24,243 bases of DNA, from positions 1-24,243 of the forward strand of contig CAMBHX010000008.1 of the NCBI GenBank assembly GCA_945867285.1, given 5' to 3'. The position numbers and the translations under genes were made by a program. This document shows, piece by piece, positions 15,288 through 23,946 of this stretch. Source of the stretch: Sulfuricurvum sp. IAE1. Lineage in GTDB: Bacteria; Campylobacterota; Campylobacteria; Campylobacterales; Sulfurimonadaceae. The stretch's first letter is position 1. Each line of letters opens with the position of its first letter. The notes beneath the pieces are model-generated. The model saw nothing but the letters and a program-made list of their open reading frames with translations, had not been told where the DNA came from and did no database searches.

Positions 15288-16382
15288 TTATAGCATTGAC
15301 TCTGCTAATTCAAAAAATCGATCATTTTGCTTTGATGTACCGATAGTTACACGAATAGCATTCAATCCATAGCTACTTAAATCTCGTATAATCATACCCT
15401 TTTTTAATAATTCTTGGGCAATGTACGATGAATTTTTAACGCTTGGCAGTGATAAAGTGACAAAATTAGTATAGCTGTCAACAATCTCAATCTTTTTAGC
15501 AGACGCAAATGCTTCATAACGTTTCATTTGCTCAAAATTATCCTCTATACACCCTTGAACAAACGGCTCATCTTCCAATGCTACCGATGCAGCTTCCAAC
15601 GAAAGAGTTGTGATATTAAACGGAGGTCTTACTTTGTATAAAGCCTTGATAATGGGGGCTTGTGCGATACCGTATCCCACACGCATACCTCCCAAACCGT
15701 ATGCTTTTGAAAAGGTCCCTAAAAAAAGAACATTGTCAAATTGGGCAATCAAATCACGTGGTTCAACACCCTTTGAAGCATCTTTTAAGCGGGCATATTC
15801 CATATAGGCACCATCCACAATAACAAGCGTATCCGAATCAATTTTACGAATGAACTCTATCATTGAACTCGCATCAATCGCATCTCCAGTCGGATTATTA
15901 GGGGTGCACAAGAAAATTATAGAGGGCTTATGCTCACAATACAAGGCGTAAAACTCCTCCATATTATGCATAACGGATGCGGTACGAATAATTTTTGCGC
16001 CTACTTGCTTGGCATAAATTTCATACATTGCAAATGTGACACTATTCATGAGAACACTTGCACCTTCATGTGCCTTGGCATGAATAGCAAACTCGATCAC
16101 TTGATCACTTCCCGCCCCAATAATCACTTCAGAATCTTCAATAGCATATTTTTGGGCAAGAGCACTTTTGAGTTTCAGCATCGAATCATCAGGATATAAT
16201 GCCATATTATCAATTATCGCACTCACAGCACTCTTGACTTTTGGAGAACAGCCAAAAGGGTTTTCATTACTTGCCAACTTAACAATATCTTTTTTATCAA
16301 TCCCGTACTCACGAACAACAAGCTCAATGGGCTTACCTGCCTGATAACTTTTTATCGAATCCAATGTGCTATTAAATTTCAT
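15288..16382 (-). CDS. hisC: Histidinol-phosphate aminotransferase
   Basis: 364 residues from the ATG at 16382, which overlaps the pheA stop (ATGA) and has a strong AAGGAGA site; an upstream start at 16412 would lie inside pheA and I reject it. HisC converts imidazole acetol phosphate and glutamate to histidinol phosphate; in many bacteria it also transaminates aromatic keto acids. Motifs: KLASNENPFGCSP (35-47), ALYPD, GAGSDQVIE, FLCTPNNPTG (157-166), the PLP lysine K226 in GTFSKAYGLGGMRVGYG, and the C-terminal IRVTIGT. Standing right after pheA in the same overlapping operon, an aromatic aminotransferase role (phenylalanine) is as plausible as the histidine step; I see no other his genes here. 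Confidence 0.93.
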   Translation of the reverse strand: MKFNSTLDSIKSYQAGKPIELVVREYGIDKKDIVKLASNENPFGCSPKVKSAVSAIIDNMALYPDDSMLKLKSALAQKYAIEDSEVIIGAGSDQVIEFAIHAKAHEGASVLMNSVTFAMYEIYAKQVGAKIIRTASVMHNMEEFYALYCEHKPSIIFLCTPNNPTGDAIDASSMIEFIRKIDSDTLVIVDGAYMEYARLKDASKGVEPRDLIAQFDNVLFLGTFSKAYGLGGMRVGYGIAQAPIIKALYKVRPPFNITTLSLEAASVALEDEPFVQGCIEDNFEQMKRYEAFASAKKIEIVDSYTNFVTLSLPSVKNSSYIAQELLKKGMIIRDLSSYGLNAIRVTIGTSKQNDRFFELAESML

Positions 16383-17461
16383 AAATCTCCTTTTACATAA
16401 CTGCCCAACCATGTCACTTCATCAACATGCATTGCCATAATTTCCTGCACAGCTTCTTCATCTATATGACCAAAAAAGTCAATAAAAAACCAGTATCCAA
16501 AACCTTCATTATCCCTCGCTGGACGACTCTCAATCTTGCTTAAACTAATATTAGCCTTATTAAAATCTTCTAAGAATCTAAATAGTGCACCTGATTCTTG
16601 AGCATCTTTTAGACGTACTAAAATAGAAGTTTTATCTTCGCCACTAGGGGCGTTTTTAAAATCACTTAGAATGAAAAAACGAGTTGCGTTATTGTGGGTA
16701 TCTTCAATATTTTCAAATAATGTAGGGACACCATACAACTTTGCAGCAATATGAGAACAAATCGCTGCTGACTCTACATCTTTAGACGCCAATACAGCAG
16801 CCTTTGCCGTTGATTCTACTGGGATTAACTCGACTTTATCCAATCCATGTTCTAATAAAAAATCACGGCACTGTCCAAATCCTTTGTCTTTAGAGTAAAT
16901 GCGTTTAATATGCTGTAGCTTATCTAATTTACTCACAAATGCCATATGAATAGGCATATACAGCTCAGCAACAATCTTAACCGATCCTTTTCCCAGTAAA
17001 TCTAATGTTTCTCCTACAACTCCGTCACGTGAGTTTTCAATGGGAACTACACCAAATTTTGCACGACCTGCCTGAAGTGTTTTAAATACAGCATCAATTG
17101 ATCCCAGCGAGAGATAATCACTCATCGCTCCAAAACGCGATTCAGCTGCCTGATGGGTAAAACTCCCTTCAGGTCCTAAATAAGCAATTTTTTCAGGTAA
17201 CTCAAGATTGCGAGCAACGGCAAAAATCTCCAAAAAAATTGCTTCTATAGCTTGACGATTTAGTAATCCTCCGCTATCTTGGCTAATCTCATTCAATCGA
17301 TCAATAATTGCTTTTTCTCGTTCTGGACGATATACCGCTGTCTTGCTTTCATGCTTAATCTCTCCAACACGATGAACAACAGTCATACGAGCATTTAAAA
17401 GCTCCACGACTGCATTATCAATCTCGTCGATTTTTGCTCGACACTCTTCTAGGGTATTCAT
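16379..17461 (-). CDS. pheA: Bifunctional chorismate mutase / prephenate dehydratase
   Basis: 360 residues. An AroQ-type chorismate mutase helix bundle (about 1-90; LEECRAKIDEIDNAVVELLNARM, and RPEREKAIIDRL) is fused to prephenate dehydratase (about 92-270; YLGPEGSFTHQAAE, GVVPIENSRDGVVGETLDLL, and the catalytic TRF at 260-262), followed by an ACT domain (about 278-355) with GALF (291-294) and ESRP (311-314). The ACT motifs are those that bind phenylalanine for feedback inhibition. Together the two activities lead from chorismate to phenylpyruvate. It overlaps the HAD gene upstream and hisC downstream by 4 nt each. Confidence 0.97.
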   Translation of the reverse strand: MNTLEECRAKIDEIDNAVVELLNARMTVVHRVGEIKHESKTAVYRPEREKAIIDRLNEISQDSGGLLNRQAIEAIFLEIFAVARNLELPEKIAYLGPEGSFTHQAAESRFGAMSDYLSLGSIDAVFKTLQAGRAKFGVVPIENSRDGVVGETLDLLGKGSVKIVAELYMPIHMAFVSKLDKLQHIKRIYSKDKGFGQCRDFLLEHGLDKVELIPVESTAKAAVLASKDVESAAICSHIAAKLYGVPTLFENIEDTHNNATRFFILSDFKNAPSGEDKTSILVRLKDAQESGALFRFLEDFNKANISLSKIESRPARDNEGFGYWFFIDFFGHIDEEAVQEIMAMHVDEVTWLGSYVKGDL

Positions 17462-18231
17462 AGACTCTCCAATACTGCCTTCATATTATCATACACACCA
17501 TGAGGCTGAGTTGAGAGTTGTGGTAAAATCTCTATACGACTTCGATACTTGCCACTCAATACAAATATTCCTCTCATTCCTAAGCCTTGAGCAGGGAGAA
17601 TATCACTACTCACATCATCACTAATAATTGTAATATCTGAGAATTCAGCTCCTTGATCCTGTCCCCTCAATAGCTCAAGAGCGGATTGAAAAAATGAGAT
17701 ACTTGGTTTTCCGATAACCGTATAGGGTGTTTGAGTAGCAAATTCTATCATTTTCAAAATCGCACCAACCCCAGCATAGCGCCTGCCATTTTTTACGTAC
17801 AATGACGTTTCGTGCATTCCTACCAACCGAGCACCTGACAATACAAACTCTATTATCTGAGAGTATTCTGTTGCAGAAAAATCATCTTTGATAGAGATAA
17901 TTACGGTATCCGGAGAAGCATAATCAAAAATATATCCCATCAAAGCCAGCTGTTCTAAAAACTCTGGTGAACCATATCCAGCAATCGTTTTAGTTATGTC
18001 GACTTGGGCCTTTAACACCATCAAGGGATCAATATAATGTGCTTTAGGAATAGCCAAGCCAATTTCATTGAGATACAACAAAAAATCCTCACTGGAATAT
18101 TTTGTGCTATTAGTAATAACTACATAAGGAATTGCTGTTTTATTTAAATGGTCAATAAATTCTGTTGCACCCGGAAGTGGTAACTTGGCATTATCATCAA
18201 TCAACGTCCCCTGCACATCAATAAAAAACAT
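17458..18231 (-). CDS. HAD superfamily (NagD-like, class IIA) protein with altered nucleophile motif
   Basis: 257 residues. Begins MFFIDVQGTLIDD: motif I reads D5-V6-Q7-G8-T9, so the nucleophile D5 is kept but the usual second Asp (general acid/base) is Gln. Motif II is ITNSTKY (39-45), motif III lysine K175 in IGKPSISFF, and motif IV IISDDVSSDI (D205, D206, D210), then GMRGIFVLSGKY, as in NagD-type class IIA phosphatases with a C2 cap. Substrate unknown; it may be a slow phosphatase, have another acid, or bind without hydrolysis. It sits in the lysA-HAD-pheA-hisC string: its ATG shares one base with the lysA stop (TAATG) and its stop overlaps pheA by 4 nt. Co-location with amino-acid genes does not identify the substrate. 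Confidence 0.85.
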   Translation of the reverse strand: MFFIDVQGTLIDDNAKLPLPGATEFIDHLNKTAIPYVVITNSTKYSSEDFLLYLNEIGLAIPKAHYIDPLMVLKAQVDITKTIAGYGSPEFLEQLALMGYIFDYASPDTVIISIKDDFSATEYSQIIEFVLSGARLVGMHETSLYVKNGRRYAGVGAILKMIEFATQTPYTVIGKPSISFFQSALELLRGQDQGAEFSDITIISDDVSSDILPAQGLGMRGIFVLSGKYRSRIEILPQLSTQPHGVYDNMKAVLESL

Positions 18232-19433
18232 TATAAATACTTTGTCTCTAGCACTACAAGATCTTCAAATGTCTCACGATCTCGAATAAGTCGAGCTTCT
18301 CCTTTTTCAAAAGCGACTTCGGCAGATCGCCCACGTGTATTATAGTTGCTTCCCATTCCAAAACCATATGCACCCGCACTGTGAACAACCAATAAATCAT
18401 TATGCTCCATCAATGGTAGCTCATACCCTTTGGCCAGAAAATCACCGCTTTCACATACCGGTCCTACGACATCACATGCACTTGGCTCACCTTTTTTACC
18501 TATCGCTTCAATACGGTGATATGCCTTGTAAAGACTCGGTCTCAATAAATCATTCATACCGCCATCAACAACTACAAAACGTTTAGACCCATTTTTCTTT
18601 TCATATAATACTTTGGTCAAAAAATAACCTGCATTTGCCGTCAAAAATCGCCCTGGTTCACCAATAATAGTCAGATCTAGCCCTTTGAGTGCCCCTAAAA
18701 TAGCTTGAGCATAATCATACGGAGTAATAGTCACTTCATTATCGTATTGCACGCCAAGTCCACCACCCATATCAAAAAACTTCAAATCAATACTTATAGC
18801 ACTCAATGAACGTACCAAGTCTGCTACAATAACTGCCGCTTCATAAATAGGCTCCAACTGCGTCAATTGACTTCCGATGTGAAAATGAATCCCGACTGGA
18901 TCTAAAAATTGTGAATTTTTAGCTTTAATATACATTCGCTTTGCGCTGTCTAAATCTACTCCAAACTTGTTATCATGTAGTCCTGTAGAAATATAAGGAT
19001 GTGTTTGAGGATCAATATTGGGGTTAACTCGAACACTGATACGCGCTACTTTGTCTAGTTGGCTCGCCACCATCTCTACTCGGCCAAGCTCTGCTTCACT
19101 TTCGACATTGATGTATAAAATATCACTTAATATTGCTTCACGTAGCTCATCATCTCGCTTACCTACACCGCTAAAAAGTATTTTATAGGCAGGAACTCCT
19201 GCCATCAACGCACGTCGTACCTCACCTATGGATACACAGTCTGCACCTGATCCTAACGACGCGAAATGCTTGATAACACTCAAATTTGAATTTGCTTTAA
19301 CAGCATACGCTAAAATAGATTTTTTACCTCGAAACGCCTCTTTAAGGGTCTCAAACTGTTTTGTCATAGCATCAAAATCATACACATAAAGTGGAGTTTC
19401 GTACTCTTGCGCTAATAACTGAAATGGAATCAT
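18231..19433 (-). CDS. lysA: Diaminopimelate decarboxylase
   Basis: 400 residues from the ATG at 19433, which overlaps the lptG stop (ATGA) and follows an AAGAAGAGAG ribosome site; the in-frame start at 19475 would lie inside lptG. LysA decarboxylates meso-diaminopimelate to lysine with PLP. Motifs of the fold III (alanine racemase-like) family: LYVYDFDAM near the N-terminus, the PLP lysine K46 in LAYAVKANSN, GADCVSIGE, GIHFHIGSQL, FDMGGGLGVQY, EPGRF, and the C-terminal substrate and dimer motif CDVVGPVCESGDFLA and GAYGFGMGSNYN. All expected active-site residues appear present. Confidence 0.97.
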   Translation of the reverse strand: MIPFQLLAQEYETPLYVYDFDAMTKQFETLKEAFRGKKSILAYAVKANSNLSVIKHFASLGSGADCVSIGEVRRALMAGVPAYKILFSGVGKRDDELREAILSDILYINVESEAELGRVEMVASQLDKVARISVRVNPNIDPQTHPYISTGLHDNKFGVDLDSAKRMYIKAKNSQFLDPVGIHFHIGSQLTQLEPIYEAAVIVADLVRSLSAISIDLKFFDMGGGLGVQYDNEVTITPYDYAQAILGALKGLDLTIIGEPGRFLTANAGYFLTKVLYEKKNGSKRFVVVDGGMNDLLRPSLYKAYHRIEAIGKKGEPSACDVVGPVCESGDFLAKGYELPLMEHNDLLVVHSAGAYGFGMGSNYNTRGRSAEVAFEKGEARLIRDRETFEDLVVLETKYL

Positions 19434-20527
19434 ACTCTCTTCTTTTGCAGTAAATTTATTCGCGATTTTATCCAAAATTGACTTAGATACACAAAACTAA
19501 TACTTCCCAAAACAACTATAGGGACAATAATTCCAAAAATAGGTGAAAGAGTTCCGTTATTAGCGAGTTCGCCGAGCATAAATAAAACACCCCAAACAAT
19601 CAATGTTAGCAAAATTGCACCAAAACTGTACAGCGACAGATTAGTAAAACGTGACGCTATAGGAACATGTGAATAAATCATAATAATCATCATCAGCGCA
19701 AACCAAGGAGATGCAAAGTTACGGTACAACGAACTTTTAACTTTCGAGAGGTCAATATTTTGACCATTTAGAAGTGCTAAGGCATCCAATGCATCTATAA
19801 TGGTGTAATTCACCTTTCCTTCAACAATTTGGTCCAATATCTTGGGTCTAAAATCTTTAAGAACACGAATGTCATGCCCCCTAACAGTTACGACGCCTCT
19901 AGCATTTAGATCCAATCTTGTGGGAGGACGAATCACTACTGCATCCGACATAATCCAATAATGGCCACTGTAATACGCTTCTTTGGCTTGAATTGTCTCA
20001 ACAAGCTGTCCCTCTTTAAAAGTAAAAATGCGTATTTGAAAAGCATGCTGAGTAAGAGGATTAAGGGTACCAAAGTAAATATAACTACCTTCATGAGTAA
20101 AAAATAAATTATCCGTTGATACCAACACTGTTGAGGATGCACGCAAATTTTCAGCATATTCATGCGCTCTAGCAAATGATGTAGCATGCGCTGCAATATA
20201 CAATATTAAGACAATGATAGTAGTGAAAAATACAGGGAACAATACCTTGAAACGTGAGTAACCAAGAGCATAATAAGAAGTCAAAGCATTACTTCGGACC
20301 AATCCCACGACAGTTGCGATAAAAGCAAACACTAATGATATAGGCAGCATCATATCAATTGCATACAACCACTGATACGTTCCATATACGATAAGTAAAT
20401 TGGCAGACTTGGGAAGTTCATCCCCATTGTTCATCATGTCAAAACCCAGCATGAAACCGCTCAAAGCAATCAGTACAACTATACAATAACGAAGATAGTA
20501 AAAAGAGAGGGTTCTAAAAAATAACAT
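19430..20527 (-). CDS. lptG: LptF/LptG-family LPS export permease
   Basis: 365-residue inner-membrane protein of the YjgP/YjgQ family. Three N-terminal spans (about 8-28, 52-76, 96-117) and three C-terminal spans (about 272-290, 297-318, 326-350) enclose a periplasmic beta-jellyroll region of about 150 residues. The N-terminus RTLSFYYLRYCIVVLIALSG and the phrase MMLPISLVFAFIATVVGLVRSNALTSYYALGYSRFKVLFPVF are typical. Works with LptB as the ABC transporter that extracts lipopolysaccharide. I cannot decide between LptF and LptG from sequence alone; no lptF or lptB is adjacent. It starts 6 nt after pth and overlaps lysA by 4 nt. Confidence 0.85.
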   Translation of the reverse strand: MLFFRTLSFYYLRYCIVVLIALSGFMLGFDMMNNGDELPKSANLLIVYGTYQWLYAIDMMLPISLVFAFIATVVGLVRSNALTSYYALGYSRFKVLFPVFFTTIIVLILYIAAHATSFARAHEYAENLRASSTVLVSTDNLFFTHEGSYIYFGTLNPLTQHAFQIRIFTFKEGQLVETIQAKEAYYSGHYWIMSDAVVIRPPTRLDLNARGVVTVRGHDIRVLKDFRPKILDQIVEGKVNYTIIDALDALALLNGQNIDLSKVKSSLYRNFASPWFALMMIIMIYSHVPIASRFTNLSLYSFGAILLTLIVWGVLFMLGELANNGTLSPIFGIIVPIVVLGSISFVYLSQFWIKSRINLLQKKRV

Positions 20528-20533
20528 GGCCTA

Positions 20534-21088
20534 TTATATCGCCAATGCTTTAAGTGAACATCTAGAAGAGACCTCATCAAGTGTTGCACTCAATAACATT
20601 TCAACGGCATCAGCTGTCTTTTGTATCCACTGGGCCAAAAACTTCTCTTCACTATCATTAAACGAATGCAGAACATAGTCAGCAACTTGCGATTTATGCT
20701 CAGGCTTTCCGATTCCCATACGAACTCGAATATAATCTGATGTTATAGCAGCATCTGCAGACTTAAGTCCGTTATGACCACCATGTCCGCCTCCCTTTTT
20801 GAAACGTAGTGCTCCAAAAGGAAGATCTAAATCATCATGAACGATTATCACGTCATCAATTTTATAGAAATTTTTCACTGCAAGGATGGATTTACCAGAA
20901 AGATTCATAAAAGTTTGAGGCTTGAGAAGAAAGTGTCCACCCATTTTAAACAATTCCCCCTGAAAGGAACTCTTTGAAACATCGTGAACATTATGACGCC
21001 TACACAACTCATCAATGACCATAAAGCCAATATTATGACGGGTGCTTGCGTACGTCGCTCCAGGATTACCCAGACCGACGATCAACAT
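20534..21088 (-). CDS. pth: Peptidyl-tRNA hydrolase
   Basis: 184 residues, normal length. Contains GLGNPGATYASTRHNIGF with N8 and catalytic H18, KPQTFMNLSG with N62, VHDDLDLPFG with D85, and the glycine/histidine-rich GGGHGGHNGLKS (about 99-110), all diagnostic. Releases peptides from peptidyl-tRNA dropped by ribosomes. Begins 3 nt after the rplY stop, a widespread gene pair in bacteria. Confidence 0.98.
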   Translation of the reverse strand: MLIVGLGNPGATYASTRHNIGFMVIDELCRRHNVHDVSKSSFQGELFKMGGHFLLKPQTFMNLSGKSILAVKNFYKIDDVIIVHDDLDLPFGALRFKKGGGHGGHNGLKSADAAITSDYIRVRMGIGKPEHKSQVADYVLHSFNDSEEKFLAQWIQKTADAVEMLLSATLDEVSSRCSLKALAI

Positions 21089-21091
21089 AAC

Positions 21092-21628
21092 TTATTTTGC
21101 TTTAATGATACTTAGTACCGATACACGATCTGCATCAGTAAAAGTAACGTTATCGATACGTGGAACATCACGAAGCAAAACAGAATCGCCCAAGTCAAGA
21201 GGAGCAACATTAATCTCAATAAAGTTAGGGAGATTTTCGATAGCTGCTTTTACACGAAGACGCTTCTTAGCAACAAACAACATACCTTTGTTTTTCAAAC
21301 CAAATGGAGTTCCAACAGGCTTAACTGGAACATGATAATGCGTAACAAGGCCAGCTTGTGCAATCATCAAATCAACGTGTAAAAGATTGCCAGAAACAGG
21401 ATGTGACTCATATCCTTGAACAACAAGGTTTAGCTCACGACCAGCAACATTTACGGGGAAAGCAACGCTTTCTTTATTTTTAACCGTACGGATAAAATCG
21501 TTCATTTTGAACGCAGCATTGATATTCTCAACGCCTTTTCCGTAAATGTTTGCAATAAGATAACCATCACGGCGCAACGCTTTTGTTGCTGGCTTGCCAA
21601 TACTCTCTCTTAAAATGCCTTCTAGCAT
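21092..21628 (-). CDS. rplY: Large ribosomal subunit protein bL25 (Ctc type)
   Basis: 178 residues, the long form with an N-terminal 5S rRNA-binding L25 domain (about 1-90, starting LEGILRESIGKPATKALRRDGYLIANIYGKG) and a C-terminal beta domain (TL5/Ctc) with HYHVPVKPVGTPFGLKNKG and IPRIDNVTFTDADRVSV-like ending. Binds 5S rRNA in the 50S subunit. A clear ribosome site (AAAGGA) precedes the ATG. It heads the string rplY-pth-lptG-lysA-HAD-pheA-hisC. Confidence 0.95.
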   Translation of the reverse strand: MLEGILRESIGKPATKALRRDGYLIANIYGKGVENINAAFKMNDFIRTVKNKESVAFPVNVAGRELNLVVQGYESHPVSGNLLHVDLMIAQAGLVTHYHVPVKPVGTPFGLKNKGMLFVAKKRLRVKAAIENLPNFIEINVAPLDLGDSVLLRDVPRIDNVTFTDADRVSVLSIIKAK

Positions 21629-21658
21629 AATGTGTCCTTTAAAAATAAAATGAGGCGG

Positions 21659-21664
21659 ATTATA
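21659..21664 (-). promoter_or_regulatory. Candidate -10 element for the rplY-pth-lptG-lysA-HAD-pheA-hisC string
   Basis: On the minus strand a perfect TATAAT (in AAGTATAATCC) lies 30 nt before the rplY ATG, in the 68-nt gap after pilT. Upstream is AT-rich with no good -35, as is usual for sigma-70 promoters in this phylum. It is the only clear promoter-like sequence before the hisC-fliF gap. Confidence 0.5.
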
Positions 21665-21696
21665 CTTAAAAATTACTTAAAATATTATAAGATGCC

Positions 21697-22899
21697 CTAG
21701 GATTTTAATGCAAAAACTTCATCATCTTTAAACGCTTTTAACTCTTCATCTGAATGCATCTTATTTCTATTTACACTATCACCAAGCCCTTCCATCTTGA
21801 GTTTCAAATCAGATGGTGATGTTGCATAATTAAACGCCTCTTCACGGCTAATACGCCCCGTCAGATATAAATCCAAAATTCCTTGATCAAATGTTTGAGA
21901 ACCGTACAGTTCTTTTCCCTCAGCAACTGTATCGGGAATCTCTACATCCCGATTTTCTATAATCAACTGTTCAATACGGGCTGTTCGTACTAGTATTTCC
22001 AAGGCGGCAGCACGTTTTCCATCCACAGTTGGAATAAGTCGTTGAGAAATAACACCCTTGATAACCGATGAAAGTGTCATACGAACACGATTTTGCTCGA
22101 CAGATGGAAATACTGAAACAATACGATTAATCGTCTCTTTTGCATCCAAAGTATGTAACGTAGAAAAAACCAGGTGCCCAGTATCGGCGGCATGCAAAGC
22201 GATTTCGATTGTCTCCATATCTCGCATCTCACCTACGAGAATAATATCCGGATCTTCACGTAGTGCTGCACGTAACGCTGAACTAAAACTTATGGTATCT
22301 TGCCCAACACTACGTTGATTGACGATACATTTACGATCTTTATGAACAAATTCTATAGGGTCTTCAATAGTGATGATATGCTTGCGCTTATTCCAGTTAA
22401 TTTCATTAATAATAGCTGCCAACGTTGTAGATTTACCACTTCCAGTAACACCAGTAACGAGCACTAATCCCCGTTCCATTTGGGCAAAACTATGTACAAT
22501 AGAAGGCAAATTAAGTTCATCAATCGTTAAAATCTTTACAGGAATGAGACGAAATACCGCTGAAATACCTTCCATTTGAAAGAAAATATTGATACGAAAC
22601 CGAGTTTGCTCATCAAAGGGATAAACAAGATCCAGCTCTTTTTTCTCTACGAGCTCATGAAAACGAGTACGTAAAAGCTCTTTGGCAAATGTCAATGCAT
22701 CTTCTTTTGAGAAAATCTCGCCCGAAAGAGGTATTACTTCACCATTCACTCGCGCGCGCACCACACTATTAGCTTTAATGTGCAAGTCTGAACCACCCGC
22801 ATCAACCATTCGACGTAAATAACCTCGTATTTTTTTTAAAACCTCATAATTCAACTCTTTTATGTTGACATGAAAATTTTCATCTTTCTGGTGTTCCAT
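21697..22899 (-). CDS. pilT: Type IV pilus retraction ATPase PilT
   Basis: 400 residues. PAS-like N-terminal domain (about 15-125) and RecA-like ATPase with Walker A GVTGSGKST (150-158), Asp box ITIEDPIEF (176-184), Walker B DIILVGEMRD (218-227, catalytic E224) and His box STLHT (246-250). The C-terminal signature region reads ARIEQLIIENRDVEIP, a variant of the PilT AIRNLIRE helix. PilT powers pilus retraction in twitching and DNA uptake. The protein is about 50 residues longer than common PilT (about 345-350), with a charged tail after residue 365. It begins 4 nt after the transaldolase stop, with a GGAGTAGAG site inside that gene, and stands apart from other pilus genes; PilU-type function is possible. 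Confidence 0.9.
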   Translation of the reverse strand: MEHQKDENFHVNIKELNYEVLKKIRGYLRRMVDAGGSDLHIKANSVVRARVNGEVIPLSGEIFSKEDALTFAKELLRTRFHELVEKKELDLVYPFDEQTRFRINIFFQMEGISAVFRLIPVKILTIDELNLPSIVHSFAQMERGLVLVTGVTGSGKSTTLAAIINEINWNKRKHIITIEDPIEFVHKDRKCIVNQRSVGQDTISFSSALRAALREDPDIILVGEMRDMETIEIALHAADTGHLVFSTLHTLDAKETINRIVSVFPSVEQNRVRMTLSSVIKGVISQRLIPTVDGKRAAALEILVRTARIEQLIIENRDVEIPDTVAEGKELYGSQTFDQGILDLYLTGRISREEAFNYATSPSDLKLKMEGLGDSVNRNKMHSDEELKAFKDDEVFALKS

Positions 22900-22903
22900 A
22901 TCT

Positions 22904-23887
22904 CTACTCCAATGAACTTAATATTTCATCAAATGCCACTTTAAAAGCATCCAATCCTTCTTGAATCTGATGTGCAATCACTGTATCCATATCAACACCT
23001 GCACCTTTAACCAGCTCTTTATGTAGGGCAACTATATCTGTAGATAAAGGTAACTTTATAGTCATATCACCGCCTCTCGCATACGCTTCAATAGTCGCAA
23101 TAGGTGCGGTATTAACGCAATTAGTGGCGAGCAGTTCATCAACGTAATAGGATGCACGTAACTCATCTCCTTTTACACCGGTACTCGCAAAAAGAACACG
23201 ACATTTTGGGATAGCAAGAGCTTCAATTTGAGCATAAATATCTGCAGCATTGTATATGCCCATAAGACTAGGCTTTACACCATTTGACATAAGTGTAGCA
23301 TCAATAGCACGGTCAATTCGACTCACAAAAACACTAATTACAGCACTTGCCACACTAGATGCTTTAGCTGAAGCCCTTCCAAAAGCTTGCGCACATTTCA
23401 ATGCCTGATCCAGAGAAAAAATAAGCGTCGCATTCACAGGAATCCCCTGAGATGCCAATGCTTCCATCGCACCGTATCCAGAGGGAGTTGCAGGAACTTT
23501 GATCATAACATTGGGTCTGCCAATAGCTTGAAAAAGACGTAATCCCTCTGCTATTGTAGCATCAGTATCATCACACAAAAAAGGATCAACTTCGATACTT
23601 ACAAAGCCATCATCTCCTGCATCGTACAGTGGGCGTAAAATATCTGCTGCTTTTTGAATATCAAAAATTGCTAATGCTTCGTATTTTTCTTTGGGACTTA
23701 ATCCTTCAAGCGTTGCTAGTTGCTCTTTGTAAGCACTGGAGGTCAAAATTGCACTTTTAAAAATTGCAGGATTAGAGGTTGCTCCATTAATAATTCCTCT
23801 GGAAATCAACTCTTTAAAACCATTATCCAAAAAAGATCGTTCAATAAAATCAGCCCAGAGTGAAAAACGTTGAGAGGCAATATACAT
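22904..23887 (-). CDS. tal: Transaldolase
   Basis: 327 residues. Starts with SLWADFIERSFLDNG and has the family strings GATSNPAIFK (35-44), the acidic patch SIEVDPFLCDDTDATI (97-112), the Schiff-base lysine K130 in NVMIKVPATPSG, GIPVNATLIFSLDQA and VSVFVSRIDRAID-like helix, plus FASTGVKGDE. Transfers a dihydroxyacetone unit between sugar phosphates in the non-oxidative pentose phosphate pathway. It precedes pilT by 4 nt, so the two are likely co-transcribed although their functions are unrelated. Confidence 0.95.
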   Translation of the reverse strand: MYIASQRFSLWADFIERSFLDNGFKELISRGIINGATSNPAIFKSAILTSSAYKEQLATLEGLSPKEKYEALAIFDIQKAADILRPLYDAGDDGFVSIEVDPFLCDDTDATIAEGLRLFQAIGRPNVMIKVPATPSGYGAMEALASQGIPVNATLIFSLDQALKCAQAFGRASAKASSVASAVISVFVSRIDRAIDATLMSNGVKPSLMGIYNAADIYAQIEALAIPKCRVLFASTGVKGDELRASYYVDELLATNCVNTAPIATIEAYARGGDMTIKLPLSTDIVALHKELVKGAGVDMDTVIAHQIQEGLDAFKVAFDEILSSLE

Positions 23888-23946
23888 GTAAATATCCCAA
23901 TAATTGAAGTAAGACGATTATGCCGAAACTAAAATTAAACCAATGA

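Noticed and set aside
23888..23946. Possible small gene between transaldolase and aat
   Set aside because: Only 59 nt, AT-rich, with no ribosome site and no hairpin; nothing beyond a weak promoter-like sequence.
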